From: Loripinus fragilis
Taxonomy: Eukaryota; Mollusca; Bivalvia; Lucinida; Lucinidae
NCBI GenBank assembly: GCA_964019695.1
Contig: OZ026520.1
Location: 24,194,130-24,258,129 of the forward strand
Direction of reading: 5' to 3'
Length of the DNA: 64,000 nucleotides
Shown piece after piece: positions 34,461 through 44,704 of this stretch; position 1 is the first letter of the stretch; every line of letters begins with the position of its first letter. The notes under the pieces were generated by a model. It was given only the letters and a program-made list of their open reading frames with translations, had not been told where the DNA came from and made no database searches. The position numbers and the translations under genes were made by a program.

Positions 34461-35058
34461 AGCGGCCCATTTATTGGGGCAAAAATACATTACGGCTGTA
34501 TATCAGGACGAAATTGCATTTGTCTCATAAAGAACTTGTAACTTCTTTCATAAAGAATATGTAATAACTTTCTAAAAGAACCTGTAACCCGAATTTTAGG
34601 CTCATAAAGCATTTGTAACCTTTCATAAAGAACCATTAACTTCTAAAAATGTTGAAATTGGCTAAAACGTATATCAAAGGAAGAATTTAAGCTTCAGATA
34701 CCAAATTTATAATATAATGGTTCGTTTCCAAGCGTTTTTGGCTCGATAAAACCATGCAATATACACATATGACATTTGTTGCAACTTAGCATCTCTAGTG
34801 TAACTGGTGAATTGTTGGACAGCTAAACTGTATGATAAATGCATAGACTATCATGAAACATGCTGCTTATATGTCTATTAACAAAATTTGACTCTAAACT
34901 GTCGAATATTACCATTTTCACCCCGCGTTTGGCATGAGCATAGAAACTTGTAAAGAATCATTGACCCAAAGTAAAGAACCTGTAACCCTTTTCATAAAGC
35001 ATCATTGACAACTGTCATAAAGAATCACCCCGCACTGTGACTGAGTTAACCCCCTGTG

Positions 35059-35063
35059 ATATG
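35059..35063. other. Right TSD (ATATG) of the 6.4 kb element
   Basis: Pairs with 28634-28638. Confidence 0.8.
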
Positions 35064-35089
35064 GGCCTTGTTGTAAAAATCTTGTCATC

Positions 35090-35300
35090 GAGGTTTCTGA
35101 CCAAGTGAGTTTCAAACCAGTCTCCTCAGCTACAGAGACTAGCTAGAAAGCTGAAATTTCTCTTGTATTATGTTAAGATATGATACTTTCCTAAAGATGA
35201 ATAACAAAGACGCTGATCAGTCTGCGTGGAAGCGCAGTATGGTCTGGGCCTTTGTTGTTCGCAAATCACCGAAGACAGGTTTTCTCGCGTCTAGGCCCAT
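35090..35300 (+). repeat. Dispersed repeat shared with 47.6 kb
   Basis: The order CAAACCAGTC..AGCTACAGAGA..AGCTAGAA..AAATTTC, TATGATACTTTCC, CTGATCAGTCTGCG..GGTCTGGGCCTTTG, AAGACAGGTTTTCT..GGCCCATATG is repeated at about 47620-47820. Confidence 0.75.
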
Positions 35301-35309
35301 ATGAAATAA

Positions 35310-35500
35310 AGTTTTGTTTGATTGATTTGTTTACGTCCCATCAACAATCTTTCCGATATGTAGGGACGGGTCTTCCTGGGTTGACCCAGTGCTAAGCTAG
35401 GATTAATGTGTCTTGCTCAAGGACACAACTCAGCGACGCCTGTGAGGCTTGAACCCGCAGTCCCTCAGTCTCGAGTCAAGAACTCAACCATGGAGCTCCC
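35310..35500 (-). mobile_element. SINE family C, 10-bp TSD
   Basis: 191 bp; TSD TATGAAATAA at 35300-35309 and 35501-35510. B box GGTTCAAGCCTC on the minus strand; the A-box region is partly deleted (TCCATGGTTGAGTTC). Confidence 0.92.
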
Positions 35501-35854
35501 TATGAAATAAGTACCAAAATCTCATGACATAATAAACATGTGAGACAATGTCCTCTATGATGCATAGTCTACATGAAAAAATCCTTTAAAGTTCTTATCA
35601 TGGCTAACAATTATGACAAATAGTGAAGGAATTATCTTAACAGCATAATTTATTAACAGAATCAATCAAAATTGAATCTGTCGGAAAACTATACTGTTAT
35701 GCAAAAAAAAAAAAAATTGTTTTTTGTCGGTAAAATAGCCTTAATGGCTAATGTTTGATATGTTAAAATTGAATGCCGACTTTAAATAAAGTTTCTTGTA
35801 TCTTGTGAGAGAGAATTGTACCCAGGTCTCCAGATAAGTGTGTAATTGAAAATT

Positions 35855-35935
35855 ATTTCTCAACCAAAACATATGTCCCGCGTACTTAAAAGAAGCATCT
35901 CAATAAGCCAATTCTTTTAAAGACATATGCGGCTA
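35855..35935. mobile_element. MITE family F copy
   Basis: TTTCTCAACCAAAACATATG, AAAGAAGCATCTCAATAAGC, AATTCTTTTAAAGACATATG. Confidence 0.75.
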
Positions 35936-36129
35936 TTTCCAATGCGCACCTTTCCCGCGTCTGCAAACGGGGAAAGTTGTCTGGGTCCTGTCTTTCGACC
36001 CTTAACGGATTCGGATCAACACAGCTTCCGATATTCTTATTGTCATATCGGTGTTCCGACATTTTCTTCACAAAATAACTAATTAAAGTGTGTTCGAAAT
36101 GACCAGGATCGATTCCCGGATGCACACAT

Positions 36130-36960
36130 ATTTTCAGTGTGTTTTTTCTGTCTTTTTTAACATTTTAATGCTAAATTACTTCATATACTAGTAAAATGGC
36201 ATCATCAAAACGACCGAAATGGTCATCCCCGAATTTTTTATATTGAATTACGCATGAAACCTATGGGGGTGGGGTTAAATTTGGCCCTCTAGAAAGAGAA
36301 TTAGTTCGGTGATCCCAGATTTTTATTCTTTTTTCTGAAAGGTAATATAATAGTCCATGAATTAAAAATAAATTTTCAAGATTTTCAATATCAGATTTTT
36401 TAATACATGATTTATTCTAAAAACAAATTCCATTTTTCGATGAATTGCCAAAATATATCATGCAGTATCTTGTCACAGCATGGGATAACAAGTAAACATG
36501 CACATTTTCTTAACAAGTTTGAGGTCATGGGCAGTAATTTAAGTTAAAAGAAAGAAGCTGGCTGAAGATTACAACTGTTTTAGCTCCATAACTAGGACTA
36601 GTGTTATTATTTTATATTTCTAGAAAATTGGTCAAATGCTGTAAACTTCAAAATGAGATTCTGAAAAAAAAAAGCATGGTGACATATCCTTTTTATTTCA
36701 TAAATGGATAGCCCATGCATAAAACAAACTGTATGCAAAGTATTGAAAATATTTCAATATGGGAAGTATTTAGTAGCATATGTCCTTAAGCACCCAAACA
36801 CATGTTTATACTGATGGGTAAGAAAATAACTACAATTTTACTCTTAAATATCTTGCTTATCCGAAGCTATGATTGTACCCACTCTAAACTCAACTTTTTC
36901 ACATTGAATTTTGGCAAATAGTGTTTGCGATTAAAGTTGTAGAGAAAAATTAGCGCTGAT
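36130..36960. other. Unassigned AT-rich sequence
   Basis: Nothing recognised beyond a weak family F remnant near 36775-36830. Confidence 0.45.
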
Positions 36961-36973
36961 TTCTCCAAAAGGT

Positions 36974-37177
36974 TTTCTTTTTGTTTGATTTGATTCTTTA
37001 CGTCCCATCACTAATCTTTCAGTTAAACAGGGACGGGTCTTCCTGGGCTGAACCAGTACTAAGCTAGGATAAATGTGTCTTGCTCAAGGACCACAATGCA
37101 GTGAAGCCGGTGAGGCTCAAACATGCAGCCTCTCAGTCTCGAGTCAAGCACTCTACCACTGAGCCACTGCGCTCCCA
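36974..37177 (-). mobile_element. SINE family C, 13-bp TSD
   Basis: TSD TTCTCCAAAAGGT at 36961-36973 and 37178-37190. Minus strand: GAGCGCAGTGGCTCAGTGGT A box and GTTTGAGCCTC B box. Confidence 0.93.
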
Positions 37178-37190
37178 TTCTCCAAAAGGT

Positions 37191-38165
37191 CCAAAGTTTG
37201 CTGCGCAAACAGATTTTTGTGTACATAGATGTAGATTTTGCAATAAATTGAATTCAGCCAAATTTTCTAAGTATTTTATTGACAGGTAAATATCGTAGAG
37301 GTGTGGCAGAAAGGGTTTGTCTCAAAAGAATACTTACAAGAGGTGAATATACCCGTATTCAACGATTGTGTATAGCAAACTCCACCGATTGCATACTCAG
37401 AATTTACTATGAATATGCAGAATCAACTTTGAGCATGTCCATTTATTTATATGTAAATAAGCAGGTACAGAAGCTGGAATTTTGCATACCGTGCCATGTT
37501 TATCTTGTGCACATGCTCCAGAACGGACGTTTTTGAGATGACCCCACTAGCTTAAAGCACAAGCGAATCAGGCGGGATATCCAATACATTTGAACAAGCC
37601 ATCCATCGCCTTAGTTTGTGAATCAGGGTGGTGCAAGGTTACTTTTTGACTGACAAATTTGACTTAAGTTTATTTACTCTTTGCTTAAAATGCTCAAATA
37701 TTTATCTACAGCCTTCATCACGAACACTATTTGCTAAAATTGAAAATATAAAGATATCGCCGAAAATCAATGTGAAAAACATAAAAACTAGAGTTACAGT
37801 ATAGGCTTGATAATTCCGAATCTGAAACTTGGTATTACCCGCCAAATTGAATTCAAATTGAATTTGCCACACATTTGATTCAGAGAAGAGTGTGTTTTCA
37901 TTAAACTATAAACATATGTTTTGGCTGCTTAAAAGAAATGTACAAGATGTTTCTTCAAAGCACCCTGATCAAATGTCTACTGGCAGACTATTCACATGAA
38001 ATATCCAGCCTTATTTTGTTTCCTGAAGAAACAGCAAAAATGCTTCAAATTTTTGGCGAAACATTAAGGCTTGTCAAGCTGAATATTTTCATGTACTACA
38101 CTACTCCCCAATTTTAGTTGTTAGCCTGCAGCATTCCAGCTGTAAACATGTATTTTTGATCTACA
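37191..38165. other. Unassigned sequence
   Basis: An open frame near 37279-37536 has no motif I can name and no splice context. A weak family F remnant lies at 37905-37965. Confidence 0.4.
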
Positions 38166-38184
38166 GTGTTTTCAAAAACAACTA

Positions 38185-39090
38185 GAACACATTCGATGGC
38201 GCGCCATCGCAAATCTCCACGCTCTCAAAGAAATCTAACGGTAATTGACCCTTCCCAAGGCCCCAGGGGGGGGGGGGGGGGGGGGGACCCACAAAATTGT
38301 GCCCGTGCATGTGCCATTCATGTGAGTAACTCACACACAAAATCTGGTTGAATTTCGGAAAAAAAAATTTTTTTACCCCCAACCCCCCACGGTACCCCAA
38401 GTCCCACCCCTGGGCTTGACCCAGGCGGCCGAATGAAAATCCCGTCTGATATGTTATATATATTTCATTTGTGAGAAGATACACAAAGTTTGGTTTTAAA
38501 ACCTTTGAAATTGACTTTGTAATTCAGATTTAATGATATTTGACCTTTTGGCCCCTCCCCAAGGCCCCAGGGGGTGGGGACCCAAAAAATGGCGCCGGTG
38601 CATGTGCCATTCATGTAAGTAACTCACACACCAAATTTGGTTGAATTTCGAAATAAAAAAAATTTTGACCCCCAAACCCCCCACGGTACCCCTAAGTCCG
38701 ACCCCTGGGGCATGACCCAGGCGACCAAATGAAAATCCCGTCTGATATGTTTTATATCTTTCATGTGTGAGAAGACACACAAAGTTTGGTTAAAAAATCT
38801 TTGAAATTGACTTTGTAATTGAAATTTAATGATATTTAATGATATTTGACCTTTTTGCCCCTCCCCAGGGCCCCAGGGGGCGGGGCCAAAAAAAATGTGC
38901 CGTTGCACACCCTATTCATGTGAGCAACTCACACACCAAATTTGGTTGGATTTCGTCCAATGGTTTAGGAGGAGATAGCGTGACGGACGGACGGACGGAC
39001 AGACGGACGGACAGACGGACGGACGGACGGACGGAGGCGATTGCAATATCCCCTACGCTTTTTTAAAAAAGCGTGGGGATAATAAACAAC
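38185..39090 (+). repeat. Modular repeat 3: about 315-bp units, ACGG array, terminal hairpin
   Basis: It starts near CATTCGATGGCGCGCCATCG. Two and a half units follow, each with CCAAGGCCCCAGGGGG, GTGCATGTGCCATTCATGTG, CACACCAAATTTGGTTGAAT, CCCCCAC.GGTACCCC and AAATGAAAATCCCGTCTGAT. The last unit passes into CCAATGGTTTAGGAGGAGAT, a GACGGACG array (38983-39037), and a terminal palindrome CCCCTACGC-T6A6-GCGTGGGG. A G run of about 21 sits at 38266-38286. The open frames here are repeat shadows. Confidence 0.88.
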
Positions 39091-39124
39091 AGGTTCAGCA
39101 AGGCAAGGGTTAATAATAGAAACT

Positions 39125-39150
39125 GTACAGTAAAACCTGTGTAAAACGGG
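39125..39150. mobile_element. MITE family D terminal fragment
   Basis: TACAGTAAAACCTGTGTAAA only, directly abutting the reverse-transcriptase remnant. Confidence 0.7.
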
Positions 39151-39154
39151 CACA

Positions 39155-39420
39155 TAGAACATTTACATGAGATACCCTCCCAGGCCTGGATCAGTCTTCC
39201 AAACTCCTTGACATCAGTAGTTGTTCTCAGTTCAGTTTGGAGACTGTTCCAGATGTGGGCGGCCTCATATCTAAACGATTTCCTACCGTAAGCCTCTGTT
39301 TACTCTGGGAAGCTCAGCAAGATTTTGGTATCCGAAAGTCTTAGAGTAATTTATATTTTTAAATTTTACTAAGTCAAGAAAATAACTAGCACTGAATTCA
39401 GGGCGATATGATGGATTTTT
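39155..39420 (-). pseudogene. Non-LTR retrotransposon reverse-transcriptase C-terminus (remnant)
   Basis: On the minus strand the frame starting at about 39287 reads YGRKSFRYEAAHIWNSL and later LIQAWEG, ending in a CKCSMC cluster. This is the typical C-terminal signature of CR1/L2-type non-LTR retrotransposon ORF2 proteins: a ...RSFRYEAA.IWNSLP... block, then W.G..C.C..C. Upstream, in another frame, YFLDLV, NLAELPRVNR and a preceding PSYRPEF continue the same family pattern. A frameshift therefore lies near 39288-39295, and stops close the frame above 39420. Only about 85 codons of the ORF2 end survive; the polymerase and endonuclease domains are absent. The 3' end runs into a family D MITE terminus. 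Clearly dead; the clade within non-LTR elements is uncertain. Confidence 0.8.
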
Positions 39421-39439
39421 ATTTTATGTTATCATATAG

Positions 39440-41755
39440 CCCTGATTTTTTAAGCCTCTATCTTTTCTCTTACTGTTATCGTGGACGTAAACCAAGTTGA
39501 AAACACATTTCCAAACAGTGTCTTCCTCTAACACTACTCCATTTTGTATGTTTATAGGTTTATCTATATTTTGCTATTTAGTTTGCCGCTGATGCATACC
39601 TGATTAGTTCTAAAAAGATAAAATACTCCTGTCCACACAGAATGTTTACACTATTTGTTTTCAAAACATGGCGTCATTTTTGTCTTCTGAGCTGAAGAGC
39701 ATGCTTTTTCTGTGGGTACTAAAGTCACGCACAAATTTGTTTTGGTATTTAATGTACCGACAATGACCCGTTTACTTTCCGTTTTCTGAATACACAGATG
39801 TTTTAACAACATTAAATACCAAAATCAGACTTATATAATGTTTTCTTTCACCTTCCTTATTATCATAATTGGCCTAAGATGATCATACCTGGTCTGTTGA
39901 GATTAAAAGAATCCAATACCATCTCACCATACATTTGTTACATGTAGATATTTGCAAAAAAAAAGATGACCAATTACCGATCTAATTGGGGCCGCCTTTT
40001 ACCAATTTGTTGCCATCGAGAACTACCCAGTTGGATATGTACAAACTGTGTCCGAGGAGTTCTTAATTGCAATAAATGGGATCCTTTTTTGTGCATACAG
40101 GTTGATTTTTATGGTGACCTCTCTCACCATTTGTAATAGGTTTTCTTTTAATATCTTGATGAATGTCAACGAATAAAGGTCAATCTTCAACCTAGTATGC
40201 AAATTTTTCACCCTGGTTCTGTATACTGACGGATGTCACTGGATTGAAAATTGACTATTTTCAGATAAGGAACTCCCCCACTTCCGCTAACAGGAAATAC
40301 ATAGAAAAAAATCCAAATGGTTTTGCATATTCAAACAATGACATCATTATACAATTCTAATCATAAACCATTGCGCACATATTCAAAAAGAAGGTCAAAA
40401 CACCCAATGTCTCTATAAAAGATTAACGTGGCGCCTTAAAAATGATGGGTACCAACTGTGTTATTGACTGATAGCCTATTTGAACATAAGCGTGTGATAG
40501 TAAAGCTATTCAGCGTGCAGCAATGTTAGCCATGAAATAAAAAATATTTTCTTTCACTAATATCTTACTGATCACTGTGCAAAAGTAATTTGATTCTGAT
40601 CTTTCCAATCCATCGCTTCTTGTCGTAAACAAGCTGACCCTCTCTCGGTTCAGAGGTCAATGTACTCTTGCGTTAGCTTGCTACTTTTGGCGGGAAACTT
40701 GTCACGTGAGCACATGATCAGAATAACAATTGTCCGCCTTGTTGGAAAAGTCCATTTTCGGCCTGATTATGACATTTTGGGAGCTTCCTTTCCGAAAATT
40801 AGATTTATACGGGTGGGGTATGTGATTGTTAAGGATTTCTGTCAAGTAGAAATCTCATTTTCTTTGGCATGCTATATTAAATTGAAATCAAACCATTCTT
40901 GAAAATCGACTTTCATTTTTTGAAATAGGTCATTACTCGTTATAATTTAATAGAAAATAGGGGGCGCTACAATGCACAATATTACAGAAACGTGGTGCTG
41001 CGATCGTTTCAACATTGAGTAAGTTAACAGAATCAATAGCTTTAACAATTTTGCCCTGATTTTCAAAATTCAAACACCTACTTGTTTCTTATAATGTCCA
41101 AAATCCACTGTTAATCTTATTATAATAATGTACTGAGTTTTTGAAAAAGCGCTGACATACCTTACCTAGTCATGGGGATAATAACCAGTACTGGGTTTTA
41201 TTATAATATTTCTCAACGTTTTATTTAAGTTCGTCTCATCAATTCAACATCCGAATTTTATGGCAAAAAACGTCATCACCCCTAGCTCGTGAAAAGCATG
41301 CAAAATGGCTGCGATGGGCCGAAAAACAACAACAAGAACATGATATTACAGATTGCATTGATCGTGTCATAATAACGAAGTCAATGGTAACATTTTTATA
41401 ACATTGTTTGTGTATGTAAAACACATGAAGAAGTCTAAATGGTTGGATTGTCAAGGAAACGAGTTTTTCCCAAAACAAAAGGGGACTCCATCACTGGTCA
41501 AGATAGAGCACAAAAACACTGCGACTTTAGATTCAGCCAGATCGAAAAAAAATCTAAAGTCGCAGTTCTGCAACTAGAAAATAACTTGGTAACTGATTTA
41601 ATTAAGGATTTTAAATGTTTCAATGGCAATTTTACGGATTCTGGTTATTTGAAGGGTATTCATCTTTGCCTTTTTTTTTAGAGCTCACAAAGTCACTGTA
41701 TACCAGTCTCAGGGCTCTCTACTGAAGTTTTTTCCATTTTGTCAGTACTTGATTT
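39440..41755. other. Unassigned sequence with one perfect hairpin
   Basis: No gene recognised. CTGCGACTTTAGATT at about 41519 pairs exactly with AATCTAAAGTCGCAG ending near 41567 (a 15-bp stem). A CACGTG E-box lies near 40704, and an AAAATGGCTGCG word (YY1-like or a start context) near 41300. The open frames here show no domain. Confidence 0.45.
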
Positions 41756-41946
41756 GGAACACACAAAAAATAGACAAAATAAAGATCTTAATGACAAATG
41801 GTAAACAAGGATATTCCAACAGGGAGGTCATAATATGTTTTGGTACTTAATATTTAAGTTATCAGTAGATATCATACAGTTATTGTAAGTTATAACAGTT
41901 AGGGAATTTACCTTACGTCACTGGAATAAACTGTTTGTGGAATAGT

Positions 41947-42300
41947 AGCTTAATGAAGGTCGAAAATTTTGCAGAATGTTCCCCTTGGAGCATTCTGCAA
42001 TACTTTTGACCTGCATTAAGCGATAATCACTCTTGAAAGCCATTTTTGGTCTTTTTTTGAGAGTGGCCGTTTTACACAGGTTTTACTGTATCTTCTGCCA
42101 TGTCACACAAAGTTCCTTGGACTAGGACCCAAAGCTTTTAAATATCTTCTGGTCTTGTAGCACTTTTGACCTGCATTAAGTGATAATCAGTCTTGAGAGT
42201 GGCTGTTTTACACAGGTTTTACTGTATCTTCTGCCATGTCATACAAAGTGCCTTGGACTAGGACCCAAAGCTTTAAAATATCCTCTGGTCTTGTCGCACA
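41947..42300. repeat. Right half of MITE family D, with tandem duplication of its edge
   Basis: AGCTTAATGAAGGTCGAAAA to GGTTTTACTGTA at about 42090. The flank TCTTCTGCCATGTCACACAA...GACTAGGACCCAAAGC and the last 55 bp of the MITE are duplicated in tandem (42160-42300). A likely left half (AAAATAGACAAAATAAAGAT) lies at 41765-41800, separated by about 145 bp of other sequence. Confidence 0.75.
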
Positions 42301-42447
42301 CTTGTTACTTAGAGCTGAGATGCTCGTGAAAAAACTGGTCTATGTTACATGCTATCACATTCGGGTTAGAAGGCACAACAGGGGCAGAAACTGCAAAAAA
42401 TTAGAAAGAAATATTACAGAAATATTGCACACTTGGATATCAGTGTA

Positions 42448-42658
42448 CAGTTAACCTGTGTAAAATGTCAACTCTCAAAAAGACAGAAAATTGGTTTTCA
42501 AGACCAATGACAATTATCACTCAATGCAGGTAAAAAGTATTGCAGAATGCTCCAAGGGGAGCATTCTGCAATACTTTCGACCTTCGTTAAGCTACCATTT
42601 GTCATTAAGATCTTTAATTTGTCTATTTTTGAGTTGCTGTTTTACACAGGTTTTACTG
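42448..42658. mobile_element. MITE family D, complete, TA TSD
   Basis: CAGTTAACCTGTGTAAAATG to CACAGGTTTTACTG, with TA at 42446-42447 and 42659-42660. The interior hairpin TTGCAGAATGCTCCAAGGGG / AGCATTCTGCAA matches the other copies. Confidence 0.9.
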
Positions 42659-42679
42659 TAATACCAAATTTACCTTCTA

Positions 42680-42869
42680 CAGTAAAACCTGTGTAAAACG
42701 ACCACTACCAAAAAGGCCAAAAATTTGTTTTCAAGACCAAATATTGCTTAATGCCTGTCAAAAGTATTGGAGCATTCAGCAATACTTTCGATCTTCATTA
42801 AGCTACCAATTGTCATAAAGATCCTTGGTTTGTCTATATTTGAGTGGCCGTTTTACACAGGTTTTACTC
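42680..42869. mobile_element. MITE family D, second tandem neighbour
   Basis: CAGTAAAACCTGTGTAAAAC to CACAGGTTTTACTC, TA-flanked, 21 bp after the previous copy. The internal hairpin is shortened. Confidence 0.88.
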
Positions 42870-42934
42870 TATAATCATACCACACAGATCTTTAGATAAG
42901 GTTGCAAAATTTATAAACAATTTTCTTAATTCTC

Positions 42935-43015
42935 CACCAAAACATTTCTTGAATGTATTTTCATCATGACAGTTCTTTCGAGTACCCACGGCATATGTTT
43001 TGGTTGAGAAATAAG
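42935..43015. mobile_element. MITE family F copy
   Basis: CCACCAAAACATTTCTTGAA ... CAGTTCTTTCGAGTACCCAC ... CATATGTTTTGGTTGAGAA. Confidence 0.78.
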
Positions 43016-43099
43016 AAAATTTATTTTCAATAACACACTTATCTGAGGCCTGCTTAAGTTTTGTAAACTATTTTCACAGTTCATGGATTTTTCTGGTCA

Positions 43100-44090
43100 C
43101 CCCAAGATGCATCATCACACTACTTTTGAGATTCCTACCTCAAATAATATAAGAGATATGCTCCGGACACGATTATTCTAAAAACTAGATCATAGGTCGA
43201 GTTCGAGGTCACAGTGACCCAATTATGGTACGAGACACTTCGTCATCCCAAGATGCATCATCACACCAAATTTGAGATTCCTAGCTCAAAGAATATAAGA
43301 GATATGCTCTGGACACAATTATTATAAAAACTAGGTCAGAGGTCAAGGTCGAAGTGATCCGAAAATGGTATGTGACACTCCACCATCCCAAGATGCATTT
43401 ACACACCAAATTTGGAATTCCTACCTCTAAGAATATAGGAGATATGCACCAGACACAATGCAGTTTCTAGAATCTAGGTCAGAGGTCAAGTTCAAGGTCA
43501 CAGTGACCCAATTATGGTACGCAACACTTCATCATCCCAAGATGCATGCACACACCAAATTTGAGATTCCTACCTCAAATAATATAAGAGATATGCTCCG
43601 GACACCATTATTCTAAAAACTAGGTCAGAGGTCAAGGTCAAGGTGATCCGAAAATGGTACGTGACACTCCGCCATCCCAAGATGCATTTACACACCAAAT
43701 TTGGAATTCCTACCTCAAAGAATATTGGAGATATGCACCAGACTCAATAATGCAGTTTCTAGAATCTAGGTCAGAGGTCAAGTTCAAGGACACAGTGACC
43801 CAATTATGGTACATGACACTTCATCATCCCAAGATGCATGCACACACCAAATTTGAGATTCCTACCTCAAATAATATTAGAGATATGCTCCGGACACAAT
43901 TATTCTAAAAACTAGGTCAGAGGTCAAGGTCACAGTGACCCGAAAATGGTATGTGACACTCCGTCATCCCAAGATGCATCCACACACCAAATTTGGAATT
44001 CCTACCTCAAAAAATATAGGAGATATGGACCACACACGAAGCGGGATGGACAGACGGACTGATGGACAGTGCGATTACCCTTGGGGGCAT
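43100..44090 (+). repeat. Modular repeat 4: about 150-bp units, short GGAC tail
   Basis: Six units share CATCCCAAGATGCATCATCA, CACACCAAATTTGAGATTCC, ATATAAGAGATATGCTCCGG, ACTAGGTCAGAGGTCAAGGT and CACAGTGACCC. They alternate in a higher-order two-unit pattern (the GTGATCCGAAAATGG and GTGACCCAATTATGG forms). The end is GCGGGATGGACAGACGGACT, then CCTTGGGGGCATAA. Open frames crossing it are shadows. Confidence 0.9.
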
Positions 44091-44239
44091 AAAAAGAAGA
44101 TAACAAAGTTGCTGCTGAGACTTTGGGATGCGCAGGCTGATCTTCGCCTTTGTTGTTACCAAGCAACGAAGAAAGTTTTTCTCAGTCGCAGTCCAATTGC
44201 TATATGTCATTTTACCATGAACACTTAGTATATAAAGCA

Positions 44240-44700
44240 AGATGCGAAATTTGATTTTCGTGAAATATGATACTCAGACAGAATTCACAGTCTCTTCAAA
44301 GTATTTGCAGTGTGTATGTAGACACTACAAGAGTTATCCTGCTAGTGACCATTTTCTTTATCATACAACCTGATACTATACGAAAGTAAAAATGGTAATT
44401 ATTGAACTGTATAAACCACGTGCTACCCATATGAAATACATTGCCGGAAAATTAGGCGTTTTCTAAATCAAAAACGACTAAGTTATTTTATTTTACAAGA
44501 GATTTCCAGACTTAATTTCCAATCTTAAATGTTCAAACATGCAATTGTATATTAGGCTGTGATATATTATATACATGTGCAAAATTTCAATCCTAAATGA
44601 TATCATTAAAGACGTTTTAAAAAAGAAAAACGATGTCCACTGAATTTCTGACAGCACAGTAGTTTTTGACCTGAAATGACCCATATTTGAAGTTAACCAA
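44240..44700. other. Unassigned sequence
   Basis: No gene or repeat recognised. Confidence 0.45.
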
Positions 44701-44704
44701 GTCT

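Larger units (their letters stand above)
28639..35058. mobile_element. 6.4 kb TIR element, CACAG ends, 5-bp TSD, subterminal repeats
   Basis: The two ends are inverted copies. Each opens CACAGGGGGTTAACTCAGTC, continues ACAGTG(T/C)GGGGTGATTC and runs to GATGCTTTATGAAAGGGTTAC. That is about 75 bp with one substitution and one single-base length difference. ATATG flanks both ends. The outer 550 bp of each end carries six or more copies of a TTCTTTATGA / TGCTTTATGA word: left at about 28672, 28694, 28720, 29083 (inverted), 29143 and 29168; right, inverted, at about 34527, 34547, 34602, 34623, 34991 and 35015. The interior holds nested SINEs, MITEs and hairpins but no frame I can call a transposase, so it is probably non-autonomous or decayed. 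Ends that start CAC together with a 5-bp TSD are known from Transib/RAG-like transposons. That placement is a hypothesis only, because other superfamilies can start CA. Confidence 0.85.

Noticed and set aside
28639..35058. A RAG-type recombination signal (heptamer plus spacer plus nonamer) at the 6.4 kb element ends
   Set aside because: A CACAGTG heptamer is present inside the TIR, but I see no A-rich nonamer at a 12- or 23-bp spacing, so I do not claim an RSS.
35886..36062. A minus-strand frame beginning MSEHRYDN
   Set aside because: The sequence is G+C-richer and looked exon-like, but it ends inside a MITE F copy, has no donor, and matches no family I know.
38983..39037. CRISPR-like array
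   Set aside because: The GGAC repeats are a 4-bp microsatellite with no spacers; none of the tandem arrays here has unique spacers between identical repeats, and the genome is eukaryotic.
43654..44228. Repetitive 84- and 97-codon frames
   Set aside because: Shadows of modular repeat 4.
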